Of a stretch of DNA of 64,000 nt, positions 1 through 10,771 are shown piece after piece (the first letter of the stretch is position 1; every line of letters begins with the position of its first letter). Origin of the DNA: Friedmanniella luteola (GTDB lineage: Bacteria; Actinomycetota; Actinomycetes; Propionibacteriales; Propionibacteriaceae); contig NZ_LT629749.1 of the NCBI RefSeq assembly GCF_900105065.1, forward strand, positions 3,596,001-3,660,000, given 5' to 3'. The position numbers and the translations under genes are program-made. Under the pieces are notes generated by a model. That model was not told the DNA's origin. It saw only the letters and a list, made by a program, of their open reading frames with translations, and searched no databases.

Positions 1-43
1 AGACGGGTTCGAACGGCGTCCCGGACTCGGTCGCGCCGCTCAT
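1..43 (-). CDS. Methylmalonyl-CoA mutase family, N-terminus only (runs off the window)
   Basis: Reading leftwards from an ATG, the first 14 codons give MSGATESGTPFEPV. The ESG-PFEPV block is typical of the extreme N-terminus of B12-dependent acyl-CoA mutase large subunits, which isomerise methylmalonyl-CoA and succinyl-CoA. A GGGAG ribosome-binding site lies about 9 nt upstream of the ATG. The gene is divergent from the antiporter on its right, and the 180 bp between them must hold both promoters. Only 14 residues are visible, so the family call rests on a short motif. A separate B12-binding domain protein near 31 kb fits the presence of such mutases in this genome. Confidence 0.5.
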   Translation of the reverse strand, partial: MSGATESGTPFEPV

Positions 44-222
44 GCCGTCCCGCTCCCTGCTCCTGCCACGCCTGCATGCTCGCACAGCGGTCCGCCGCGG
101 GACCGGGGGCGACTGCTGAGGAACCGCACCTCCAGCGGCTGGACGGCTGCGGGTTCTCAGCACCCGCAGCCGCGGTCCACCGGCGGGCCGCCCGGGGCGC
201 CCCCCGCCGCCGGGGTGGGACC

Positions 223-2115
223 ATGGCGCGCGTGGACACAGCCATCGGCATCTGCGCGATCGTCGCCTCGGTCCTGGTCGTCACCGCCGTGGCGGACCGC
301 CTCCGGTTCCCGGCCCCGCTCCTGCTCATGCTCGTCGGCATCGGGGCGTCGTTCGTGCCGTTCATCGACGAGCCGGAGCTGACCCCGGAGCTGGTGCTCC
401 TCGGCTTCCTGCCGCCGCTGCTCTACGCGACCGCGATCCGCTCCTCGATCATCGACTTCCGCACCCACCGGCGGCCGATCGCCTTCCTCTCGGTGCTGCT
501 CGTGGTGATCACGGCGCTGGGGATCGGGCTGATCACCTGGCTGCTGCTGCCCGTCCCCTTCGCTGTCGCCTTCGCCCTGGGGGCCGTCGTCGCCCCGCCG
601 GACGCCGTGGCCGCCACCTCGATCGCCCGGCGGATCGGCCTGCCCCGCCGGGTGATCACGCTGCTGGAGGGCGAGTCCCTGCTCAACGACGCGACCGCCA
701 TCACGTGCCTGCGGGTCGCGCTGGTGGCGATCGCCGGCGCGGTCAGCGCCTGGGAGATCGGCCTCGGCTTCGTCATCGCCGTCGCCGGGGCGCTCATCGG
801 GGTGGGGGTCGCCGCCCTGGCCGTGGTCATCCGGCGGCACGTCCACAACCCCGTCTTCGACACCGCGATCTCCCTGCTGGTGCCCTTCGTCGCCTACCTG
901 CCCGCGGAAGCGCTGCACTACCGCGACTTCCACGGCTCGGGCGTGATCGCCGTCGTCACCGCCGGCCTGGTGCTGGGCCACAAGTCGCCGGTGATCCAGA
1001 GCGGGCAGTCCCGGCTGGCCGAGCGGGTCAACTGGGCGACGATCCAGTTCCTGCTGGAGAACACCGTCTTCCTGCTGATCGGCCTGCAGGCCCGGCGGAT
1101 CGTGGAGGCGCTGTCCACCTCGACGCTGTCGGGCGGCCAGATCGCCCTGTTCGTGGCGGCCGTGCTCGTCGGGGTGATCGTGCTGCGGCTGGTCTGGGTG
1201 ACCATCTCGCGGTTCCTCATCTACCGCGTCGACCGCGAGACCGGCGAGGGGCGGCCGCCGTGGTCGCACACCATCGTCGTCGGCTGGGCCGGGCTGCGCG
1301 GCGTCGTGACCCTCGCCGCGGCGTTCCTCATCCCCGAGGACGTCGAGCACCGGGCGGTGCTGATCTTCGCCGCCATGGTGGTCACGGCCGGCACCCTGCT
1401 GATCCAGGGCCTGACGCTGCCCGCGCTGGTCCGGGTGCTCAAGATGCGCGGCCCGGACGCCCGCTCCGACGCCCTGCAGGCGGCCACGGTGCTGACGACC
1501 GCCGGCAACGCCGGCCTCGCGGCGCTGGACCGGCTGGCCGGGCCCGAGGACGAGGCGAGCGCGGTGCAGCTGGTGCGGGACCGCATCTCCTCCCGCTCCG
1601 ACGCCCTCTGGGAGAAGCTGGGCACCGGCCGCGACGCCGGCGAGACCCCGGCCGAGCAGTACCGGCGGCTGCGGCTCGGCGCCATGCGCGCCGAGCGCGA
1701 CGAGGTGCTGCGGGTCCGCTCGAGCGGCACGGTCGACCACGACGTCGTCGAGCAGGTGCTGGCCAGCTTCGACATCGAGGAGTCGATGCTGACGATCGCC
1801 ACCGAGCGGGTGGACCGGCTCAGCGAGAACCAGTCGGTGGCCACCCCGCTGGACCCGAGCGGCTCCTGCGTCCACCTCGACACCGCGCCGGCCGACGTCG
1901 AGCCCCGCTCGGAGGTCTGCCTGGACTGCGTGCGGGAGGGCACCCGGTCGGTGCACCTGCGCCGCTGCCTGGCCTGCGGCAACGTCGGCTGCTGCGACTC
2001 CTCGGTCGGTCGGCACGCCGAGCGGCACTTCCACACCAGCCACCACCCGGTGATGCGCAGCCACGAGGACGGCGAGTCCTGGCGCTGGTGCTACCTCGAC
2101 GAGCGGCTCGGCTGA
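223..2115 (+). CDS. CPA1-family Na+/H+ antiporter with C-terminal UBP-type zinc finger
   Basis: Predicted cation/proton antiporter in the cytoplasmic membrane. Residues about 5-420 form 11-13 hydrophobic helices, and the sequence PPDAVAATSIARRIG followed by LLEGESLLNDATA carries the conserved CPA1 ion-site signature. A soluble region follows, and the last ~85 residues form a UBP-type zinc finger with CVH (C549, H551), CLDC (C566, C569), RRCLACGNVGCC and late histidines. A start 147 nt upstream is open, but the ATG chosen here follows a GGTGGGA ribosome-binding site, and the hydrophobic region begins right after it; the upstream extension is Arg/Ala/Gly-rich and looks non-coding. The zinc finger is the odd part because actinobacteria lack canonical ubiquitin. 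The fusion itself recurs in actinobacterial antiporters. Confidence 0.88.
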   Translation: MARVDTAIGICAIVASVLVVTAVADRLRFPAPLLLMLVGIGASFVPFIDEPELTPELVLLGFLPPLLYATAIRSSIIDFRTHRRPIAFLSVLLVVITALGIGLITWLLLPVPFAVAFALGAVVAPPDAVAATSIARRIGLPRRVITLLEGESLLNDATAITCLRVALVAIAGAVSAWEIGLGFVIAVAGALIGVGVAALAVVIRRHVHNPVFDTAISLLVPFVAYLPAEALHYRDFHGSGVIAVVTAGLVLGHKSPVIQSGQSRLAERVNWATIQFLLENTVFLLIGLQARRIVEALSTSTLSGGQIALFVAAVLVGVIVLRLVWVTISRFLIYRVDRETGEGRPPWSHTIVVGWAGLRGVVTLAAAFLIPEDVEHRAVLIFAAMVVTAGTLLIQGLTLPALVRVLKMRGPDARSDALQAATVLTTAGNAGLAALDRLAGPEDEASAVQLVRDRISSRSDALWEKLGTGRDAGETPAEQYRRLRLGAMRAERDEVLRVRSSGTVDHDVVEQVLASFDIEESMLTIATERVDRLSENQSVATPLDPSGSCVHLDTAPADVEPRSEVCLDCVREGTRSVHLRRCLACGNVGCCDSSVGRHAERHFHTSHHPVMRSHEDGESWRWCYLDERLG

Positions 2116-2228
2116 GGCGTCCCCGCACCGTCGGGGCGGAGACGTATCAGGGCTCCCCAGATCGCCTCCTGACCGGTACAACTGGGTGAGCGCGCCCGCG
2201 CGCCGCCCGAGCCACCGGAGAGCGAGCG

Positions 2229-4055
2229 ATGACCTCAGATCCCCCTGCCGGCCGCAGCCCCGGCCAGCGCCCGCCCCTGTCCGGTTTCGGCCCGGTCGAC
2301 ACCGCCGGCATGGACGGGTCGCCGCAGCGCAGCGCGCCGCCCGCCGACCTGCTGGAGCGCCACGACGGCCGCACGCTCGACCCCGCCACCGCGGTCCGCT
2401 CCGGCGGGCAGCCGCTGCAGGCCACGGTCTACCGGGGCAGCCGCCTGCTGGTCCGGCCGACGGCGCACGAGGACGCCGTGCTGGCCACGCTGACCGAGAT
2501 CGCCGGGAGCCGGTTCGGCCTGGACGTGCGGGTGGACCCCCTGGACGTGCGCCTCCGCGACCTGGCCCGCGCCGCCGGCATCGGCCCCGAGGAGCCGCAG
2601 CCGCTCGTGCTCCGGGTGGAGCTGCGGGCCCGCTACGACGAGGGCCCCGTCGGCCCGCCCGACGCCTGGCCGGTCCTGCAGGCGTTCCGGCACGCCTACC
2701 CCGCGGGCTCGCCCGAGCAGGCCAGCGTCCAGCTCGACCACGTCGTGACCCCGCACGCGGAGGACGGCGTCACCGCCAACCCGTACTGGAAGGTGCCCAG
2801 CGCGTCGGGCAACCCCTACTGGAAGGTGCCCGGCACGTCCGGCAACCCGTACTGGAAGGTGCCCAGCGGCAACCCCTACGTCGACACGGCGGGCGGCCTG
2901 GCCGAGTACGCCGCGCCCGGCTTCGGCGGCCGCACCCCCGTCGCCTGGCTGGGACCGGAGCCGGTGCAGAGCCCCCTGCCGCCCGGCCGCCGGCGCCCGG
3001 TGGTCGCCGTCCTGGACACCGGCATCGGCCGGCACTACTGGCTGCCCGAGGGCGAGGTGGTCGACCGCGCGCCGACGGTCGAGGGCCTGCGGATCGGGCT
3101 GACGGACCCGCGGACCGCTCCGGAGGACCCCGACGTCCGGAGCAACACCCTCGTGGGGGAGGTCGACCCGAGCGCGGGGCACGGCACCTTCATCGCGGGC
3201 CTCGTCCGGCAGAAGTGCCCCGACGCGAGGCTGCTGGCGGTCCGCGTCGTGCAGGGCGACGGGGTCGTCGCCGAGGCCGACCTGCTCGAGGCGCTGGGCC
3301 TGCTGTGGCTGCGCCAGGCGCTGGCGGTCCGCCACCACCGGCCGGACCAGCTGGTCGACGTCGTCTCGATGTCGCTCGGCTACTACCACGAGACGCCGGG
3401 CGACGCGGCGTTCGACCCCCTGCTGCTGGCCCCCGTCCGGGCGCTGGGCCGGCTCGGGGTCGTGGTCGTCGTCTCCGCCGGGAACGACGCCACCCTGCGG
3501 CCGATGTACCCGGCGGCCTTCGCGCCGCACCCCGGCGGTCTGGTCCCGGCGCCGCTGGCCGACGAGGTGCCGGTCGTCGCGGTCGGCGCCACCAACCCCG
3601 ACCGCACCGTCGCCCTGTTCTCGAACGAGGGCCCGTGGGTGCAGGCCCACCGGCCGGGCGCGTCGCTGGTCAGCACGCTGCCGGCGTTCGACGGGTCCCG
3701 CTCCCCCACCCTGGAGCGCCGGCCCACCGGGCTCGCGCCGCGGGCGACCATCGACCCCGACGACTTCAGCTCGGGTTTCGGGGTGTGGAGCGGGACCTCC
3801 TTCTCGGCACCCGTCCTGGTCGGGGAGATCGCCCAGCACCTGCAGGCGGCCGGGGTGCTGGCCGCCGACGACGTCGACCCGGCCGGGGCCGTGGCGCGCG
3901 GCTGGGCGGCGGTGACCGCCCGGGTGCCGAGCCTGGTGCGGCCGGGGCTGCCCGCGACCGGTGCGACGGGCGCGGGGCACGACGGCCCCGGCCGCGACGG
4001 GGTGGGGGCCGCCGCGGACGGCGGGCACACGGACGGGATCTGGGTCGGACGATGA
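2229..4055 (+). CDS. Cytosolic S8 subtilisin-like serine protease with NPYWKVP repeats
   Basis: Predicted subtilase with a complete catalytic triad: Asp263 in VVAVLDTG, His318 in GHGTFIAG and Ser524 in GTSFSAP. There is no signal peptide or membrane segment, so it should act in the cytoplasm, unlike most secreted subtilases. The ~180-residue N-terminal part has no family I recognise and ends in three exact NPYWKVP heptads plus a decayed fourth (residues 184-219), directly before the protease domain. The ATG follows a GGAGAG ribosome-binding site. The sigma factor begins 19 bp downstream, and two further genes follow on the same strand, so the protease probably belongs to one operon with a TPR-CHAT protein. 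The substrate is unknown; candidates are the neighbouring proteins. Confidence 0.85.
   Translation: MTSDPPAGRSPGQRPPLSGFGPVDTAGMDGSPQRSAPPADLLERHDGRTLDPATAVRSGGQPLQATVYRGSRLLVRPTAHEDAVLATLTEIAGSRFGLDVRVDPLDVRLRDLARAAGIGPEEPQPLVLRVELRARYDEGPVGPPDAWPVLQAFRHAYPAGSPEQASVQLDHVVTPHAEDGVTANPYWKVPSASGNPYWKVPGTSGNPYWKVPSGNPYVDTAGGLAEYAAPGFGGRTPVAWLGPEPVQSPLPPGRRRPVVAVLDTGIGRHYWLPEGEVVDRAPTVEGLRIGLTDPRTAPEDPDVRSNTLVGEVDPSAGHGTFIAGLVRQKCPDARLLAVRVVQGDGVVAEADLLEALGLLWLRQALAVRHHRPDQLVDVVSMSLGYYHETPGDAAFDPLLLAPVRALGRLGVVVVVSAGNDATLRPMYPAAFAPHPGGLVPAPLADEVPVVAVGATNPDRTVALFSNEGPWVQAHRPGASLVSTLPAFDGSRSPTLERRPTGLAPRATIDPDDFSSGFGVWSGTSFSAPVLVGEIAQHLQAAGVLAADDVDPAGAVARGWAAVTARVPSLVRPGLPATGATGAGHDGPGRDGVGAAADGGHTDGIWVGR
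2778..2885 (+). repeat. In-frame NPYWKVP heptad repeats inside the subtilase gene
   Basis: Three exact copies of NPYWKVP are separated by 4, 4 and 2 residues (S-A-S-G, G-T-S-G, S-G), followed by NPYVDTA as a degenerate fourth copy. At DNA level the unit AACCC(G/C)TACTGGAAGGTGCCC is nearly identical between copies, so the array arose by recent duplication or is kept homogeneous. It sits in the linker between the N-terminal region and the protease domain. A linear binding or cleavage motif is plausible. Confidence 0.9.
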
Positions 4056-4074
4056 GGGACGGGGGCGCGGGGCG

Positions 4075-4740
4075 ATGACGGGTGGGGGCACGGCGGAGGG
4101 GAGCTCCCCCGGGAGCGACGGCCGGCTGGGGTCCGCCGGCGGTGAGGAGGAGCCGGAGCGGCTGGCGGTCCGCGCGGCCCGGCTCTTCCTGGCCTACCGG
4201 GACGGTGACGCCGCCCGGATGGCCGACCTGGTCAGGCTGGTGACGCCGGTGCTCTGGCACACGGCGCGCGGCGCGCGGCTCGACGCCGCGACCGCCGAGG
4301 ACGTGCTGCAGTCGGTGTGGCTGGCCCTCGTGCGGCACGCCGACACCATCACCGAGCCGGTCGCCGTGCTGCAGTGGCTGGTGGTGAGCACCAAGCGCGA
4401 GTCCTGGCGGGTCTCGCGGGCCCAGACCCGCACCCGTCCCGAGGACTTCGAGGCCACCGACAGCGCCGCCGCGACCGTCGCCGAGGCGGTCCCCGTCCCG
4501 TCGGTGGAGGAGGAGGTCCTCGAGGCCGCCGCCGACTCGGCGCTGTGGCGGCACATCGCCCAGCTGCCCGAGCGCTGCCGGGCCCTGCTGCGGGTCATCG
4601 CCTTCGCCGACCGCCCCGACTACGCCGAGCTCTCCAAGGCCCTGGGCATGCCCCAGGGCAGCATCGGACCCACCCGGGGCCGCTGCCTGGCCAAGCTGCG
4701 CCTGGCCCTCGCCGCCGACCCCGCCTGGGAGACACCATGA
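4075..4740 (+). CDS. ECF-like sigma-70 factor of the protease/CHAT operon
   Basis: Predicted RNA polymerase sigma factor with regions 2 and 4 only. Region 2 contains AEDVLQSVWLALVRH and the following TKRESWRVSR segment. Region 4 contains LPERCRALLRVIAF, then a helix-turn-helix around YAELSKALGMPQGSIGPTRGRCLAKLR. The ATG chosen lies 19 bp after the subtilase stop and behind a G-rich Shine-Dalgarno-like stretch; an open frame continues upstream into the subtilase gene but reads as out-of-frame overlap. Its stop overlaps the next start as ATGA, implying translational coupling to the 171-aa protein. The target promoters are not apparent from this window. The neighbours suggest that protease activity controls it. 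Confidence 0.85.
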   Translation: MTGGGTAEGSSPGSDGRLGSAGGEEEPERLAVRAARLFLAYRDGDAARMADLVRLVTPVLWHTARGARLDAATAEDVLQSVWLALVRHADTITEPVAVLQWLVVSTKRESWRVSRAQTRTRPEDFEATDSAAATVAEAVPVPSVEEEVLEAAADSALWRHIAQLPERCRALLRVIAFADRPDYAELSKALGMPQGSIGPTRGRCLAKLRLALAADPAWETP

Positions 4741-5252
4741 CCGCCCCGGACCCTCACGACGACGCCCGTCTGGACGCCCTCGCCGCCCAGCCGGTCGACG
4801 CGACCGACCTCGCCGTCCTCGACGCGCTGCGCGGCCTGCTCGAGCGGGTCGACCCGGTGCCCGACGGGCTCGTCGAGCGGATCGAGTTCGAGCTCACGCT
4901 CGACGCCCTGCAGGCGGAGGTGGCCACCCTCACCCAGGTCGACCTGGTCGGCGCGGGCGCCCGGACCGCCACCGAGGCGGTCCGCACCATCACCTTCACC
5001 AGCGAGTCGGTGACGACGATGGTGACGCTCACCCCGCAGGAGGCCGGCGCCGTCCGGGTCGACGGCTGGGCCGCCCCCGGGGCCGGGGTCCGGGTGGAGC
5101 TGCTGCACGCCGGCGGCACCCTGGAGACCCGGGCCGACGAGGACGGCCGCTTCGTCTTCGAGCGCGTCCCGGTGGGGCTCGCGAAGTTCGTCCTGCACGT
5201 CCCGGTCGGCGACGGCGTCGCCACGGTGCTGAGCCCCGCCGTGGAGCTGTAG
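4737..5252 (+). CDS. Sigma-coupled 171-aa protein with carboxypeptidase regulatory-like C-terminal domain
   Basis: The N-terminal half (about residues 1-80) is acidic and helical, with the segment LLERVDPVPDGLVERIEFEL. The C-terminal ~75 residues, around VRVDGWAAPGAGVRVELLHAGG and GRFVFERVPVG, look like a carboxypeptidase-D regulatory-like beta-sandwich. No membrane segment, zinc motif or enzyme motif is visible. Start and preceding sigma-factor stop overlap by four bases. That arrangement is common for sigma/anti-sigma pairs, so an inhibitor or adaptor of the sigma factor is a reasonable guess, but no classical anti-sigma domain is recognisable. It could equally be a substrate or scaffold for the adjacent proteases. 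Confidence 0.75.
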   Translation: MTAPDPHDDARLDALAAQPVDATDLAVLDALRGLLERVDPVPDGLVERIEFELTLDALQAEVATLTQVDLVGAGARTATEAVRTITFTSESVTTMVTLTPQEAGAVRVDGWAAPGAGVRVELLHAGGTLETRADEDGRFVFERVPVGLAKFVLHVPVGDGVATVLSPAVEL

Positions 5253-5397
5253 CCGCGTCGTCGGCCCTGGCTCCGCTCGGACGCGGACCGGGCTCCTGGC
5301 CCCCGACGTCGTCGTCGCCCCGTCCGGCGGCGCCCGGGCGAGCGCACCCGGCCCGGGCCACCCTCGGCCCGCCGCCGAGCCCTCACCCGACCGACCC

Positions 5398-8013
5398 ATG
5401 TACGAGCGCGCAGTTCAGCGCCAGGATGGGCAGGTGCTCCCCCAGGCCGCCGCCGCTCACCGCCGGGCGCAGGCGCAGTGCGACCGGGGGCGCTTCGACC
5501 TCGCGCACCGCGGTCTGCTGCGGGCGCTCGACCTGCTGGACCGGTCCCCGGAGCCCGCCGCCGAGGTCCGGGCCGTCCGGGTGCGGGTGCTGATGACGCT
5601 CGCCGTGGTCGAGGAGGAGACGACGGGCGACGGTGGCTCTCGGCTGCAGGACGCCCGCCGGCTGGTCGAGGGCGTCGACGACGCCGAGCTGCGGTTCGCC
5701 GTGCACAACGCCGCGGCGACCCGGGCCCTGCGCCGCGGCGACCACCCGGCGGCGCTGGCGGAGTTCGCGGCCGCCGAGCGGCTGCTGGCCGCCGCCTCCC
5801 CGCGGGACGCGGCCATCCTGCACCTCAACCGCGGCAACCTGGCGCTGCAGCGCCTGGACCTCCCGGCGGCCCGGCGGGACCTCGAGCGGGCCGTGCAGCT
5901 CACCACCGGCGCCGAGGACGCCGGCCAGCGCTCGGTCGCGTTCATGGCGGCGCACAACCTCGGCTACCTCGAGCACCTCCGCGGCAACCTGCCGCGGGCG
6001 CTGCAGCTGATGGACGAGGCCGCGACCCTGTCGGCGGGGACCTCGCTCGCCATCTCGGGCCTGGACCGCGCCCGGGTGCTGATCGAGGCCGGCCTCACCG
6101 ACGCCGCCGACGCCGTCCTGGCCCGGGCCGAGCAGGAGTTCCGCCGGGGCCGGCTGGCCCACGAGCGCGCCGAGACCGAGCTGGCCCGCGCGGACTGCGC
6201 CCTGCTCGGCGACCGGCTGGCCGACGCCCGGGCGCTGGCCGGGTCGGCCCGCACCCGGTTCGCCCGGCGCGGTCACGACCGGTGGCGCCGGGTCGCCGAG
6301 CTCACCCTGCTGACCGCCGACCTCGCCGACGGCCGGCCACCCGCCCGCCTGCTCGGTCCGGCGCGGCGGCTGGCCGAGGAGTTCGCCGCCCAGGACCTGG
6401 AGCTGCCCGCGCGCACCGCCGCCCTGCTCGGCTGCGCCGCGCTGACCGCGCTGGGCCGGCCCGCCGAGGCGCGCGCCTGGTTCGCCGGCCTGCACCCCAT
6501 CGGCCGGACGGACCCCATCGGCCTGAAGCTGCAGCAGCGGGTGGTGGCCGCCGAGATCTCGCTGGCCGAGCACCAGGCCGCCGCCGCCCGCAGCCAGGTG
6601 CGGCTCGGGCTGACCGAGCTGAGCCGGCACCAGGCCCAGTTCGGCAGCCTCGACCTGCAGACCGCGGGTGCGGTGCACGGCCGCCGGCTCGTCGCCCTCG
6701 ACCTGCGGCTGGCGCTGGCCGCCCGCCGGCCCGCCGCGCTGTTCAACGCCGTCGAGCGCGGCCGGGCGGTGTCACGGCGGCTGACGGCGGTGACGCCTCC
6801 GGCGGACGCCTCGGAGCCGGCGCTGGCCGAGCTGCGGCAGGTCACCGACGCGCTGCGGACCCTCGGGGACGACCCGGCCGAGCGCGCGTCCGTCGTCGCC
6901 CTCCGGCAGCGCAGCGCCGAGCTGTACGGCCAGCTCAACGCGATCGCGTGGCGGGCGGTGGGGGCCGGCGCGGTGGTGCACGCCGCGCCGATGGCCACCG
7001 TCGCGGAGCAGGTGGAGGCCCAGGGCAAGGTGCTCGTCAGCTACGTCGTCGCCGACGGCCGCTGGTCCGCCGTCGTGCTCGGCCGGGACCGGCCCCGCTT
7101 CGTGGACCTGCCCGGCGACGCCCGGACCGTGGAGCTGTCCCGCCGGGCGCAGGCCGACCTCGACGTCCTCGCGCTGGGCGGCGTCCCGGCAGCGGTGCGG
7201 GCGGCGGTGGAGCAGTCCCTGCGCCGGTCGCTGGCCGTCCTCGACGCGCAGCTGGTCGGGCCGCTGCGGCTGGCGGACGAGGCCCTCGTCGTCGTGCCGA
7301 CCGGCCCCACCTCCACCCTGCCCTGGACCTGCCTGCCCAGCCTGCGCGGGCGGCCGGTCGAGGTCTCGCCAACGGCGACGTCGTGGCTGGTCGGCGGCCG
7401 CGGGGGCACGGCCGAGGGCCCGGTCCGGCTGGCCGCGCTGGCCGGGCCGGGCCTGGTCGAGGCGAGCGCGGAGGTGCACGAGGTCGCCGCGGCGTGGGGC
7501 GCGTGGGCGGAGACCAGCACCGCCACCGGGGCGGACGCCACCCGCGCCCGGCTGACCGCGGGCCTGGGGTCGGCGACGGTGCTGCACGTCGCGGCGCACG
7601 GTTCGCACCAGCGGCAGAGCCCGCTGTTCTCCTCGCTGCAGCTGGCCGACGGGGCGCTGTTCGCCTACGAGGTGGAGGCGGTCGCCCCGCACGTCGTGCT
7701 GTCCGCCTGCGAGCTCGGCCAGGCGACCACCCGGCCGGGGGACGAGGCCCTCGGCTGGACGCGGGTGCTGCTGCAGCTCGGCACCCGGTGCGTCGTCGCC
7801 GGGGTCAGCCAGGTGGCCGACGACCGGGCCCGGGAGGTGATGGTCGCCTACCACCGCCGGCTCGCGGCGGGCGACGACGCCGCCACCGCCCTCGCGGGCG
7901 CCACCGAGCACGGGACGCCCGTCCCCTTCGTCTGCTTCGGGACGTCCTGGCGGGCGGTCCCCCCACCGGCGCAGCTCCCCGAGCCGGCCCAGGTGGCGCT
8001 GGCGGCGGGCTGA
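5398..8013 (+). CDS. TPR-CHAT caspase-like protein
   Basis: An 871-residue protein. About residues 20-430 are Ala/Leu/Arg-rich paired helices of TPR type (for example HLNRGNLALQRLDLPAARRDLERAV). The C-terminal ~200 residues are a CHAT domain of the caspase/separase clan, with predicted catalytic His734 in LHVAAHGSH and Cys771 in VLSACELGQ. It should therefore be a cytosolic cysteine protease or a signalling relative. A later in-frame GTG at 5434 behind GGATGGG is an alternative start. It lies 145 bp after the 171-aa gene on the same strand, so co-transcription is likely but not proven. TPR-CHAT proteins are known as partners in type III-E CRISPR (Craspase) and other immune modules; here no CRISPR gene is near. 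Confidence 0.85.
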   Translation: MYERAVQRQDGQVLPQAAAAHRRAQAQCDRGRFDLAHRGLLRALDLLDRSPEPAAEVRAVRVRVLMTLAVVEEETTGDGGSRLQDARRLVEGVDDAELRFAVHNAAATRALRRGDHPAALAEFAAAERLLAAASPRDAAILHLNRGNLALQRLDLPAARRDLERAVQLTTGAEDAGQRSVAFMAAHNLGYLEHLRGNLPRALQLMDEAATLSAGTSLAISGLDRARVLIEAGLTDAADAVLARAEQEFRRGRLAHERAETELARADCALLGDRLADARALAGSARTRFARRGHDRWRRVAELTLLTADLADGRPPARLLGPARRLAEEFAAQDLELPARTAALLGCAALTALGRPAEARAWFAGLHPIGRTDPIGLKLQQRVVAAEISLAEHQAAAARSQVRLGLTELSRHQAQFGSLDLQTAGAVHGRRLVALDLRLALAARRPAALFNAVERGRAVSRRLTAVTPPADASEPALAELRQVTDALRTLGDDPAERASVVALRQRSAELYGQLNAIAWRAVGAGAVVHAAPMATVAEQVEAQGKVLVSYVVADGRWSAVVLGRDRPRFVDLPGDARTVELSRRAQADLDVLALGGVPAAVRAAVEQSLRRSLAVLDAQLVGPLRLADEALVVVPTGPTSTLPWTCLPSLRGRPVEVSPTATSWLVGGRGGTAEGPVRLAALAGPGLVEASAEVHEVAAAWGAWAETSTATGADATRARLTAGLGSATVLHVAAHGSHQRQSPLFSSLQLADGALFAYEVEAVAPHVVLSACELGQATTRPGDEALGWTRVLLQLGTRCVVAGVSQVADDRAREVMVAYHRRLAAGDDAATALAGATEHGTPVPFVCFGTSWRAVPPPAQLPEPAQVALAAG

Positions 8014-8047
8014 CGTCCCGTCCCGGCGCCGACGGCGTCGGCCGGCC

Positions 8048-10480
<2,433 letters not shown>

Positions 10481-10484
<4 letters not shown>

Positions 10485-10672
10485 GCGGTGGTCCTGGGAC
10501 GGGCGGGCCGCGGGGCGGCGACGGGGGCGGGGACTCCGACGGAGTCCCCGGGTCTGTGCGCGTCGCCCTCGTCGGCGTCGGGCAGCAGCGGACCGCCCAC
10601 CGCCGGGGCGGCGGGGTCGGCAGCCTCGGGCACGGCGCGCTCGGGCGCCGCGGCCGGGTCGGTCCTGGTCAC
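10481..10672 (-). CDS. Small proline/alanine-rich ORF translationally coupled to the CNNM gene
   Basis: Sixty-three residues from a GTG (VTRTDPAAAPERAVPEAADP...), acidic then Pro/Ala/Arg-rich, with no recognisable domain or membrane segment. Two signals support it. A TACGCT box lies exactly 6 nt before the GTG, the same leaderless arrangement seen at many starts in this window. Its TGA also overlaps the CNNM ATG as ATGA. It may be a leader peptide that sets CNNM translation rather than a functional protein. The low-complexity composition means chance cannot be excluded. Confidence 0.45.
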
Positions 10673-10771
10673 CGCCCCAGCGTAGTGAGCGCCGGCGACC
10701 GCCGCGACCCGGGAACCCGGGCGGCCGGTATCCCGCTTGCCCGCCGCCGTCCCGGCTGGCTTGATGGGCGG

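Noticed and set aside
7-20. GGTTCGAAC resembling a tRNA T-loop
   Set aside because: No acceptor, D- or anticodon arms fit around it, and on the minus strand it encodes the PFEP of the mutase N-terminus.
157-2181. 674-codon minus-strand open frame antisense to the antiporter, and similar long antisense frames (e.g. 10481-12844, 13875-16274, 57146-59827)
   Set aside because: They lie opposite genes with clear family motifs, are Arg/Gly/His/Pro-rich with no recognisable domain, and arise from the high GC content at third positions.
2778-2885. Tandem DNA repeats as a CRISPR-like or VNTR element
   Set aside because: The units are in frame, inside a coding gene, with spacers of only 2-4 codons.
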